From: Actinomycetes bacterium
GTDB lineage: Bacteria; Actinomycetota; Actinomycetes; Propionibacteriales; Nocardioidaceae
Assembly (NCBI GenBank): GCA_029779385.1
Contig: JAKPAQ010000051.1
Coordinates: forward strand, 1-7,563
DNA: 7,563 nt
Reading direction: 5' to 3'
Position 1 is the first letter of the stretch, and each line of letters begins with the position of its first letter. Shown piece by piece: positions 1-5,595 of the stretch. The notes below the pieces were generated by a model. That model searched no databases. It saw only the letters and a list, made by a program, of their open reading frames with translations, and was not told the origin of the DNA. The position numbers and the translations under genes were made by a program.

Positions 1-170
1 AGCGAAGTGTGCAGGATGTCGGGAAAAATATCGGCCTCACGCAGGAGTTCAGGCGCACGCAGCGCCTCTTGGACTCCCTGCTCGTTGAGGTCGACATCGA
101 CCCAACCGGTGAACAGGTTCTTCGCATTCCACTCGCTGTGACCGTGTCGCAGCAGGACCAAGGTGCTCAT
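1..170 (-). CDS. gpmA: 2,3-bisphosphoglycerate-dependent phosphoglycerate mutase, N-terminal part (runs off left edge)
   Basis: This is the first 56 codons of a cofactor-dependent phosphoglycerate mutase, the cytosolic glycolytic enzyme that interconverts 3- and 2-phosphoglycerate through a phosphohistidine. The protein begins [15 protein letters not shown] and continues with [11 protein letters not shown], the family's signature. R8-H9-G10 holds the histidine that becomes phosphorylated. The family usually has RHGE or RHGQ here; this one has RHGH, a small oddity. The ATG at 170 follows the stop of the preceding DsbA-like gene by 9 nt, so gpmA is the last visible gene of the mshA operon and is probably translated by coupling; only a weak GG-rich ribosome site precedes it. 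About three quarters of the protein lies outside the window. Identification rests on the N-terminal signature, which is distinctive. Confidence 0.93.
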   Translation of the reverse strand, partial: MSTLVLLRHGHSEWNAKNLFTGWVDVDLNEQGVQEALRAPELLREADIFPDILHTS

Positions 171-179
171 GGCCCAAGC

Positions 180-752
180 CTAATGCTGCGCCGAGATCTC
201 CTGCAGAGCGCGTAGGTAGTCGTCTTGGGAGTGAACTCCAGCGATCGTGTGAGTCGCCTCTACGACAACGAATGGGGCATGTTCGGCCCCAATCGCGGCC
301 GCGGTTTCGCGTTGATCTCGGACTTCGGACTCGAACTCGGGGCTGGCGAGCAGCGCCTCGGCCGTCTCAAGTTCGAGTCCGGCCAGTGCCGCCCTACTGG
401 CGAGCACGAAATCGTCGGCGATGTCGGCGCCTTCTAGGAAGTGCGCCCGCCAGAGTTCGAACAGTAGGTCGCGCTGGATTTCCGGACTGACCGACCGAGC
501 CCAGGTAAGCACTCGCCAAGCGTCGGTTGAATCTGCCGCGACAACGTCTTCTAGGTTCAAGTCGATCCCGCTGATTCGCGCAGCCGAAACGACATCTACT
601 GCGCCAGGATCAGGCGTGAAAGTGGCCGCCCGGTAGGAGATGTCGATCGCTTGGCCGGTAACGATCGAATACAAAGCCGCGGCGCGCTCAAAGCGAACGG
701 ACCCCACATACGACCAGGCATCGGTCACGTCGGCAAAAACGATGGCTTTCAC
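180..752 (-). CDS. DsbA/FrnE-like thioredoxin-fold protein lacking the CXXC active site
   Basis: A 190-residue protein with the layout of the FrnE branch of the DsbA family. The N-terminal strand leads into DVTDAWSYVGSVRFE (residues 8-22), which lines up with the FrnE pattern DVVCPWCYVG..RFE. An all-alpha insert follows, then a return to the thioredoxin fold at APFVVVEATHTIAGVHSQ (about 159-176), where A-P occupies the cis-proline position and G-V-H-S-Q matches the FrnE G-A-Q motif. The CPWC active site reads DAWS, and there is no cysteine anywhere in the protein, so ordinary thiol-disulfide chemistry is impossible. No signal peptide is visible, so it should be cytosolic. The start is GTG at 752; that frame offers no other start before the in-frame TGA upstream. 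It lies 33 nt after the YbjN gene and 9 nt before gpmA. Function unknown: it could be a binding or chaperone-like derivative, or use another cofactor. Confidence 0.85.
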   Translation of the reverse strand: MKAIVFADVTDAWSYVGSVRFERAAALYSIVTGQAIDISYRAATFTPDPGAVDVVSAARISGIDLNLEDVVAADSTDAWRVLTWARSVSPEIQRDLLFELWRAHFLEGADIADDFVLASRAALAGLELETAEALLASPEFESEVRDQRETAAAIGAEHAPFVVVEATHTIAGVHSQDDYLRALQEISAQH

Positions 753-785
753 GGCGCCAACGTTACGGCCACGACCAAAGCCGGT

Positions 786-1271
786 TCAATCCGTCGGGCG
801 CAGGTGCTCGAAGGCCTTTAGATTCGCGGTGGATTCGCCCCGCGACTCGCGCCATTGCCATTCCTTACGGATCGATGAGGCGAAGCCAAGTTCGAGAATC
901 GTGTTGAAAGACTCGTCCGCGTAGGTGAGCACCGACCCAAGCAACCGATCGAGTTCGGCCGGAGTCACCGAATCGAGCGGCAACCGTCCGTCAAGGTAAA
1001 TATCGCCGGCCGAATCGACCGCGAATGCCACCGCATAAAGTTTCAGGTTCTTTTCCAGTAGCCAGCGGTAGACCGCAGCGTGGTTCTCGTCTGGATTGCG
1101 CGCGACGAATGCGTGGACGCTAAGCGCATGCGGCCCAACCTCTAGGCGGCACGTCGTTTTGAGCTTCCGGACACCAGGCAGTTCGACTTCAAAAACCGAT
1201 TCACCGTGTCGCGTGAACTCCAGTCCGGCCGCGGTTAGGGTCGACGCGATCGTTTCTTGCGCCGTCATCAT
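786..1271 (-). CDS. YbjN-domain protein of the mshA-gpm neighbourhood
   Basis: A 161-residue soluble protein with no signal peptide or membrane segment. It fits the actinobacterial YbjN-domain family (the M. tuberculosis Rv0487 type): an N-terminal helix ([13 protein letters not shown]), a strand carrying [16 protein letters not shown], a [14 protein letters not shown] segment, the helix-containing [19 protein letters not shown], then [23 protein letters not shown] and a final helix with [14 protein letters not shown]. YbjN domains resemble type III secretion chaperones in fold, and their biochemical role here is not known. The start codon ATG (1271) overlaps the mshA stop codon as ATGATGA, giving an ATGA overlap and strong translational coupling. 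A second ATG follows at once, so the protein may start one residue later. The conserved position between mshA and gpm suggests a link to mycothiol or inositol-sugar metabolism, but that is inference. Confidence 0.9.
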   Translation of the reverse strand: MMTAQETIASTLTAAGLEFTRHGESVFEVELPGVRKLKTTCRLEVGPHALSVHAFVARNPDENHAAVYRWLLEKNLKLYAVAFAVDSAGDIYLDGRLPLDSVTPAELDRLLGSVLTYADESFNTILELGFASSIRKEWQWRESRGESTANLKAFEHLRPTD

Positions 1272-2488
1272 CGACTCGACTCACGCTCTTGGCTGTTACT
1301 ACGCATTGCCGCTTGATAGACCTCCAAGGTCCGGTCTGCGGTCGCGCTCCAACCGAATGACTCGGCGTGCCGGACGGCTTTTTCGCCCACCTCAGCGCGT
1401 AGTACCGCATCGGTCAGATATGGCCGGATCGCTTGGGCATAGTCGGCCGGGTCGTGCCCGTCGACCAAGGTCCCGGTCACTTGGTCAACGACCGCCGTCG
1501 TTAGTCCGCCGACGGCCGCGGCAACTACTGGCGTGCCGCAGGCTTGAGCCTCGATTGCTACCAGCCCGAATGACTCGTTGTACGACGGCACGCACACTAC
1601 GGCCGCCCGCGAATACCAGTCGGCCAGTTCAGCTTGAGTGACTGTTGGCACGAATTCGACTCGGTCGCCGATCCCAAGTTCGGCGGCCAGATCGGCCAGT
1701 TCGGTCGGGCGGTCAAGACCACTACCTGAAGCGCCACCAATGATCGCCACGCGGTGTGGAACTTCAAGCAATGCCGAGGCGCGCAGCACGATGTCAGGTG
1801 CCTTCAGTGGCTGGATGCGGCCAGCGAACACAATCAGCGGCGGTTCGGCTGCCTCGTTGGAACGGGAAAACACGTCAAGATCTACCCCTGGGTGGACGAC
1901 ATCGACTCGATTGGGGTCTGCGTCATAAAGGTTTACGAGCTCACGGCGTTCCTCGCTCGTATTGGCGATCAACCGATCAGCGAGTCGGACGATCTCTTCC
2001 TCGCCGGCGAGCCGACCGACCGGTTCGGGTCGATCGCCGTCGGCAAGTGCCGCGTTTTTGACTTTGGCCATTGTGTGCATCGAGTGAACCAGTGGCACAC
2101 CCCAGCGTTCGCGCAGCACCGTGCCCACCTGCCCCGACAGCCAATAGTGGGAGTGGATGAGGTCGAAGTAGCCGGGCTCATGATTGGCCTCCACTCTCAG
2201 CACATCACGAACGAAGGAACACATCTGACTGGGCAGGTCGTCTTTCGCCAAACCTTCGAACGGGCCGGCAGCGACGTGGTGGACCCTAATCCCGTCGGCC
2301 GGGTCGACCACGGGGTCTAGGTGCCTAGAAGTCGCGCGGGTGAAGATCTCCACTTCGATGCCGCGGGCAGCAAGTCGACGCGACAACTCAAGTACGTAAA
2401 CGTTCATGCCACCGGCGTCGCCGGTGCCGGGTTGGTCCAGCGGCGAGGTGTGCGCTGACAGCATCGCCACTCGCTTGATCTGACCCAT
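1268..2488 (-). CDS. mshA: D-inositol-3-phosphate glycosyltransferase (mycothiol synthesis, first step)
   Basis: MshA transfers GlcNAc from UDP-GlcNAc to 1L-myo-inositol-1-phosphate, the committed step of mycothiol synthesis in the cytosol. It is a GT-B fold enzyme of family GT4. With the start used here the protein has 406 residues. The N-terminal domain has [20 protein letters not shown] around residues 11-29, the acceptor and donor loop typical of MshA, and [11 protein letters not shown] near 112. The C-terminal domain has [10 protein letters not shown] (R224 and K229, phosphate contacts), [11 protein letters not shown], and ESFGLVAIE with the E305/E313 pair of the EX7E motif. The inter-domain linker after DVFSRSNEA is about ten residues shorter than in mycobacterial MshA as I remember it. 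The frame is open to GTG at 2515, with ATGs at 2497 and 2488; family similarity begins at KRVAML, so 2488 is preferred but not proven. First gene of the operon. Confidence 0.95.
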   Translation of the reverse strand: MGQIKRVAMLSAHTSPLDQPGTGDAGGMNVYVLELSRRLAARGIEVEIFTRATSRHLDPVVDPADGIRVHHVAAGPFEGLAKDDLPSQMCSFVRDVLRVEANHEPGYFDLIHSHYWLSGQVGTVLRERWGVPLVHSMHTMAKVKNAALADGDRPEPVGRLAGEEEIVRLADRLIANTSEERRELVNLYDADPNRVDVVHPGVDLDVFSRSNEAAEPPLIVFAGRIQPLKAPDIVLRASALLEVPHRVAIIGGASGSGLDRPTELADLAAELGIGDRVEFVPTVTQAELADWYSRAAVVCVPSYNESFGLVAIEAQACGTPVVAAAVGGLTTAVVDQVTGTLVDGHDPADYAQAIRPYLTDAVLRAEVGEKAVRHAESFGWSATADRTLEVYQAAMRSNSQERESSR

Positions 2489-2553
2489 ATGCCCCATTCT
2501 GACACGCAGACGCACATTCGGTGTCCGCGAGCGCCACCTGAGACGATGTCGAC
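2489..2553. promoter_or_regulatory. Divergent intergenic region between mshA and the short-chain dehydrogenase gene
   Basis: These 65 nt must hold the upstream signals for two genes transcribed away from each other. They shrink to 38 nt if mshA starts at the GTG at 2515. I found no convincing -35/-10 pair on either strand. On the minus strand CAGAAT ends 7 nt before the ATG at 2488, which would suit a leaderless mshA transcript, but no matching -35 is evident. The dehydrogenase ATG at 2554 has only GAGA about 10 nt upstream, a poor ribosome site. The assignment rests on gene layout rather than motifs. Confidence 0.4.
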
Positions 2554-3309
2554 ATGAGCACTTCTGAAGCCCGAAAGACTGCCGTCGTGACCGGGGCCAG
2601 CAGCGGCATCGGCGCGGCCACCGCGCGCGCCCTAGCTGAGGCCGGGTACTCGGTGTTCGTGGCCGCCAGGCGAGCCGAGCGACTTGAAGCTCTGGCCGCC
2701 GAAATCGGCGCTACCGCAGTTCAATGCGACATCACCGATCCGGAGTCGGTGTCGGCCTTGGCGCAAACAGTGGGTGGTCGTCTCGACGTGCTGGTCAACA
2801 ACGCAGGCGGTGCGCTTGGCTTGGACCCGGTGGCCGAGGCCAATTTGGACGACTGGCGCTGGATGTATGAAACGAACGTGCTGGGCACGGTTTCGGTAAC
2901 GAAGGCGCTCACGCCAGCGCTGATCGCCTCTGGCGCCGGCGTAATCATCAACGTCGGTTCCACCGCCGGTCACATCACCTATGAGGGCGGCGGCGGTTAC
3001 ACCGCGGCCAAGCATGCGTTGGCCGCAGTGACTGAAACGCTACGACTGGAACTGAACGGTCAACCGGTACGAATCACCGAGATAGCCCCCGGCATGGTCA
3101 AGACCGAAGAGTTCAGTCTCACCCGGTTCGCCGGCGACCAGGGCCGAGCCGACTCGGTATATGCCGGAGTGGCAGAGCCGCTCGTGGCCGAAGACATCGC
3201 CGATGCGATCTGTTGGGTGGCGACCCGGCCGAGCCACGTCGACATCGACCTTATGGTCATAAAGCCGGTGGCCCAAGCCGCGCAGCACAAGGTCGACCGC
3301 CGGGGCTGA
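2554..3309 (+). CDS. YdfG-like NADP-dependent short-chain dehydrogenase/reductase
   Basis: A 251-residue classical SDR. Visible elements in order: the nucleotide-binding TGASSGIG (13-20), ARRAER (38-43), whose arginines after the second strand indicate NADP(H), CDITD (58-62), NNAG (82-85), and the catalytic tetrad N108, S136, Y149 and K153. The segments [28 protein letters not shown] and the ending with [16 protein letters not shown] closely follow the E. coli YdfG / serine and 3-hydroxy acid dehydrogenase subgroup, including the [13 protein letters not shown] stretch. Members oxidise 3-hydroxy acids such as L-allo-threonine, serine or 3-hydroxypropionate, or reduce malonic semialdehyde; the substrate here is not determined. 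The cell location is cytosolic. It is divergent from mshA and, from memory, the M. tuberculosis mshA neighbourhood has a comparable SDR (Rv0484c). It converges on the lysine-rich gene, with 36 nt between the two stops. Confidence 0.93.
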   Translation: MSTSEARKTAVVTGASSGIGAATARALAEAGYSVFVAARRAERLEALAAEIGATAVQCDITDPESVSALAQTVGGRLDVLVNNAGGALGLDPVAEANLDDWRWMYETNVLGTVSVTKALTPALIASGAGVIINVGSTAGHITYEGGGGYTAAKHALAAVTETLRLELNGQPVRITEIAPGMVKTEEFSLTRFAGDQGRADSVYAGVAEPLVAEDIADAICWVATRPSHVDIDLMVIKPVAQAAQHKVDRRG

Positions 3310-3319
3310 CCTTGCGCTG

Positions 3320-3333
3320 CGGGCCTTGGCCCG
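3320..3333. terminator. Possible bidirectional terminator hairpin between convergent genes
   Basis: CGGGCC-TT-GGCCCG is a perfect 6-bp inverted repeat in the 36-nt gap between the convergent stops of the short-chain dehydrogenase gene and the lysine-rich protein gene. The 2-nt spacer means that a real RNA hairpin would open one or two pairs. Neither side has a T-tract, so the call rests on position and symmetry only. Confidence 0.35.
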
Positions 3334-3345
3334 ACTCGGACGAAA

Positions 3346-3927
3346 TCAGTTGGCCGCAGGCGAGGTCGCCGGAGCCTTCTTCGCTACCGGAGCCTTCTTC
3401 GCAACAGCTGCCTTCTTGACCGGAGCCTTCTTCGCAACAGCTGCCTTCTTGACCGGAGCCTTCTTCGCAACAGGCGCCGTCTTGGCTGGAGCCCGCTTGA
3501 CCGGAGCCTTCTTCGCTACCGGCGCGGCCTTAGCCGGAGCCCGCTTGACTGGAGCCTTCTTGGCTGCGGTCGATCCCGTTGCCGGCGTCAGCGGCGCCGA
3601 AGCTTTTTCTGCAGGTTGCGACGTCGGGGACTTCAATCCGCTCTTAATTGCTTCACTAAGTTCAAATTTGAGTTTGGAAATTGTGGCAGTCAATTCATCA
3701 ATCTGCTTGGCCGACGACGCCAACACGCTTGCCAACTCTTCCTTAAGCTTCGCTGCTTCCTTGCGCGCTGCTTTGGTCGCCTTGTCAACTTGCTTAGAAG
3801 TATCTTTTTCGGCGGACTTCCGCGCCTTCTTAAGCTCGGACTCAGCGCTTTTACTCGCCTTTTTGAGTTGAGACTTCAGGTCTTTGACCTTCGACTCGAG
3901 TTTCTTCTCAGTCTTGCTCTTACCCAT
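3346..3927 (-). CDS. Lysine/alanine-rich coiled-coil protein with histone H1-like C-terminal tail
   Basis: A 193-residue, strongly basic protein in two parts. Residues 1 to about 95 (from MGKSKTEKKLESKVKDLKSQ) form a charged helical segment with heptad-like spacing, rich in K, E, S and A, ending in KQIDELTATISKLKFELSEAI; a coiled coil is likely. Residues from about 118 on are repeats of AKKAPVKRAPAK and VAKKAPVKKAA, the low-complexity tail seen in histone H1-like proteins, in the C-terminus of actinobacterial HupB and in mycobacterial HBHA. The tail suggests DNA, RNA or polyanion binding, perhaps nucleoid-associated; no HU domain is present and no signal peptide is seen. The frame stays open upstream to 4161, but the ATG at 3927 is preceded by a good ribosome site and starts the recognisable protein. 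The name is architectural; the function is not known. It lies downstream of the HNH gene, 131 nt after its stop. Confidence 0.85.
   Translation of the reverse strand: MGKSKTEKKLESKVKDLKSQLKKASKSAESELKKARKSAEKDTSKQVDKATKAARKEAAKLKEELASVLASSAKQIDELTATISKLKFELSEAIKSGLKSPTSQPAEKASAPLTPATGSTAAKKAPVKRAPAKAAPVAKKAPVKRAPAKTAPVAKKAPVKKAAVAKKAPVKKAAVAKKAPVAKKAPATSPAAN
3389..3473. repeat. 33-bp tandem repeat inside the lysine-rich gene
   Basis: Two identical 33-bp copies lie head to tail (3389-3421 and 3422-3454), and a third copy matches for its first 19 bases (3455-3473). Each unit encodes 11 residues of the VAKKAPVKKAA type, so gain or loss of a unit keeps the frame. Identity at silent positions indicates recent duplication. 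Confidence 0.9.
3470..3565. repeat. 48-bp diverged tandem repeat inside the lysine-rich gene
   Basis: Two adjacent 48-bp units (3470-3517 and 3518-3565) differ at about seven positions and each encodes a 16-residue block of the APVAKKAPVKRAPAK type. They are older than the identical 33-bp copies beside them, so the tail appears to have grown by successive in-frame duplications. Confidence 0.8.
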
Positions 3928-3934
3928 TGCGGAG

Positions 3935-3942
3935 TTCCTCTC
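3935..3942 (-). promoter_or_regulatory. Ribosome binding site of the lysine-rich protein gene
   Basis: On the minus strand GAGAGGAA stands 7 nt before the ATG at 3927. It decides this start over the longer open frame that reaches 4161, which has no comparable site and would overlap the upstream HNH gene. Confidence 0.75.
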
Positions 3943-4058
3943 GGTTTTCGCCAACGACGACGGTTTCAGCCTAGCGAGCAACTGGAGCAGATTCATAGTC
4001 GCGGCAACACGGCAAGGACTTGGCCGAGCAAGCTGGGTGCTCAAACTCATCCGAACCG

Positions 4059-5369
4059 TTAGGCGACGAGTGGCCGGTATCTGGTGTTTCTGATCGGTGT
4101 TTGTTTTCCGGGCGGGTAGAAGTCTGGTCTCTTGTCTCTGGGGTTGAGTTCGATTCGCCAACCCGAATGGTGGATTTGTCTGTGGTGGTGGCCGCAGAGC
4201 AGGACTCCGTTGTCCAGATCGGTTGTTCCGTCGTGGAGCCAGGATTTGATGTGGTGGGTTTCGGTCCAGCCTGGTGGCCGGTCACAGTCTGGGAACGCAC
4301 AACCGAGATCCCTATGGGCGAGGGCCCGTCGTTGGGCCGGGCTGTGGAGTCGCTGGGTGCGACCAAGGTCTAAGACCTGCGATTCGCTGCCGAGCACTGC
4401 CGGCAGTACCCCGGTACCGCAGGCGAGTTGGCGTAACTGGCCGGCCGAGACTCGCGTGCCGTGCTCGGTAACCCCGGCAGCATCGCAACGGCCACGCAGG
4501 GAGTCTTCAGAAATCGTGATCATGAGGGTGGCGGCGACGCCGCCGTGGTTCCCGAACTCACCGGTCGGCAAATGCCGCAGCAGGTCCGCAAACGCATTCC
4601 CGGCCCGTTCCTTGTAGGAAGGCGGCGAATCTAGGGTCGCGTCTTCGAAAGTCAGCTCACCGGTGTCGGTGTCGAGCACTGAGTTGCGCCTGCGTGGACT
4701 GGTTTTTGCTTCTAACGCAGAACGCAGCATGTCGGCGGTCAACGCGTCCAACGTGAAGCCACCTTTGACCATCCCAGCCTCATCGGGGCGAGTCATCCAA
4801 AACTCGGCCGCCTGGACCGCTACTTCTTCCTGGCGAACCAGCTCTTGGTTTTCGATCCGGTCGGCACGTTCACGATCCACGACCTCAACGGCACGGCGGG
4901 CCTTGTGCTGGAGTTGTTCCAGCAGCATGCCTGGCGCGGCCTCAGCCAAATCAGTCTCAACCGCTGAACGCTCGGCCGCCGAAAGGTCAATCGGCAGGTC
5001 GTCGAGTGCTTTCGCAACCACGGCGGCCTTTTCGGTACTCATCCCCGGTTTCGACAATTGTTCAGCCAGTACCGGCAACTCGTCGAGTTGCGCAGCGAGC
5101 TTCAGATGCCGCGCCGCACCCCGACGAGAAAGCCCGGCCTCCGCCGCAACGAGCGACGCCATCGACCCCGCACCGGCAGCCTTGTGCGCATCCTTGCGTG
5201 CCGCAGCAGAAGTCAACGCGAACTGCAGACGCTGCGCCCGACTAATAATCGACTGCACCGTCTTCGACGCGGAAACCAGCTCCGCCGGACCAAGCGAATC
5301 AAGGTCAACCGCGAGAGCCGCATCAAACACGCCAATCCCGCCGCTGAGGTGCTCGATCGCCGTCGCCAT
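4059..5369 (-). CDS. DUF222 / 13E12-family protein with C-terminal HNH endonuclease domain
   Basis: A 436-residue protein of the actinobacterial DUF222-HNH family, which includes the mycobacterial REP13E12 proteins. DUF222 covers roughly residues 30-340, starting with the helical LVSASKTVQSIISRAQRLQF and including GFTLDAL (204-210) and LMITI. The HNH nuclease domain follows: C357 and C362 (GCAFPDCDRPPGW), the H372-H373 pair (TETHHIKSW), N387 (DLDNGVLLC), then C392 and H395 (CGHHHRQIHHSGW). All metal-binding and catalytic positions are present, so the nuclease looks intact. Family members are presumed DNA endonucleases, but their target is not established. The start is ATG 5369: no good ribosome site precedes it, and a promoter's -10 ends 7 nt upstream, so the mRNA is probably leaderless. 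A LexA box sits in that promoter, predicting induction by DNA damage. No flanking repeats or transposase are visible. Confidence 0.92.
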   Translation of the reverse strand: MATAIEHLSGGIGVFDAALAVDLDSLGPAELVSASKTVQSIISRAQRLQFALTSAAARKDAHKAAGAGSMASLVAAEAGLSRRGAARHLKLAAQLDELPVLAEQLSKPGMSTEKAAVVAKALDDLPIDLSAAERSAVETDLAEAAPGMLLEQLQHKARRAVEVVDRERADRIENQELVRQEEVAVQAAEFWMTRPDEAGMVKGGFTLDALTADMLRSALEAKTSPRRRNSVLDTDTGELTFEDATLDSPPSYKERAGNAFADLLRHLPTGEFGNHGGVAATLMITISEDSLRGRCDAAGVTEHGTRVSAGQLRQLACGTGVLPAVLGSESQVLDLGRTQRLHSPAQRRALAHRDLGCAFPDCDRPPGWTETHHIKSWLHDGTTDLDNGVLLCGHHHRQIHHSGWRIELNPRDKRPDFYPPGKQTPIRNTRYRPLVA

Positions 5370-5375
5370 AACCCA

Positions 5376-5404
5376 AACCTAATAGAACAGATGTTCGAGG
5401 TCAA
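5376..5404 (-). promoter_or_regulatory. Promoter of the DUF222-HNH gene, predicted leaderless
   Basis: Reading the minus strand, TTGACC (5404-5399) is a good -35 hexamer and TAGGTT (5381-5376) an acceptable -10 of the TANNNT form, with an ideal 17-nt spacer. Six bases separate the -10 from the ATG, so transcription would begin at or next to the A of the start codon. This agrees with the missing Shine-Dalgarno sequence. Leaderless mRNAs are common in Actinobacteria. Confidence 0.7.
5383..5398 (-). promoter_or_regulatory. LexA operator (SOS box) in the HNH promoter
   Basis: On the minus strand the 16 bases read TCGAAC-ATCT-GTTCTA. The mycobacterial SOS box is TCGAAC(N4)GTTCGA, so 11 of 12 fixed positions match; the middle also fits the Bacillus-type CGAACRNRYGTTYG on the plus strand except for its first base. 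The box fills the spacer between -35 and -10, where bound LexA would block RNA polymerase. LexA control of 13E12 genes is, to my memory, reported in M. tuberculosis. Confidence 0.8.
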
Positions 5405-5581
5405 TAGGTTATTCACACTCTTTTTAGAAAACATCTCGGCCGCGAGGACGTATCGGCGCGGTGGCAAAACGCAAGTCGCAGCAAATGCCCGGGCCGGCAA
5501 ACGCGAGTAGCATCAGCAGGAGCGACCAACACCCCCGGCCGCTACACCGATTCGGGCCGCGGCGACAACCTTGCCGAGCCT

Positions 5582-5592
5582 AGGAAGAAGGA
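5582..5592 (+). promoter_or_regulatory. Ribosome binding site of the valine dehydrogenase gene
   Basis: AGGAAGAAGGA is a strong purine-rich site whose last GGA ends 3 nt before the ATG at 5596, while the first AGGA is about 10 nt away. It supports the chosen start. Confidence 0.8.
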
Positions 5593-5595
5593 ACC

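Larger units (their letters stand above)
5370..5595. other. Intergenic region between divergent HNH and valine dehydrogenase genes
   Basis: A 226-nt region. Its left third (about 5370-5435) is AT-rich and holds the SOS-controlled promoter of the HNH gene. The rest is GC-rich and should contain the promoter and leader of the dehydrogenase gene, but I could not pick a convincing plus-strand -35/-10 pair. A 40-codon open frame begins at GTG 5461 and ends at TAG 5581-5583, touching the dehydrogenase ribosome site; its third-position composition does not look coding. Confidence 0.5.

Noticed and set aside
1096..1641. Plus-strand open frame of 181 codons over mshA and the YbjN gene
   Set aside because: It spans the junction of two well-supported genes on the other strand and is arginine/proline-rich shadow sequence with no motif.
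3389..3565. Tandem repeats considered as a CRISPR array or intergenic minisatellite
   Set aside because: They have no unique spacers, and they lie within a coding sequence and translate to Lys/Ala/Pro blocks.
4026..4042. Inverted repeat GAGCA-N7-TGCTC just after the HNH gene stop, considered as a terminator
   Set aside because: Only a 5-bp stem with no T-tract; too weak to call, although the position on the minus strand would be right.
3928..4161. In-frame N-terminal extension of the lysine-rich protein up to 4161
   Set aside because: It would overlap the 3' end of the HNH gene, has no ribosome site, differs in composition from the Lys-rich coiled coil, and the ATG at 3927 has GAGAGGAA at ideal distance.
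4132..4617. Plus-strand open frame opposite the HNH gene (161 codons)
   Set aside because: It is the antisense shadow of the HNH coding sequence; the opposite strand carries an intact, clearly conserved protein domain.
4059..5369. HNH gene considered as part of a prophage, group I intron or defence island
   Set aside because: Its neighbours are metabolic genes, with no integrase, terminase, partner effector, direct repeats or tRNA in the window; the DUF222 architecture is a free-standing actinobacterial family.
4663..5382. Plus-strand open frame of 239 codons opposite the DUF222 domain
   Set aside because: Ser/Ala/Arg-rich antisense shadow typical of high-GC genes; the minus strand encodes the recognised DUF222 domain.
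5376..5410. Inverted repeat AACCTA ... TAGGTT around the SOS box, considered as a second operator
   Set aside because: It is not co-centred with the SOS box, and one arm is the -10 hexamer, so the symmetry is probably chance.
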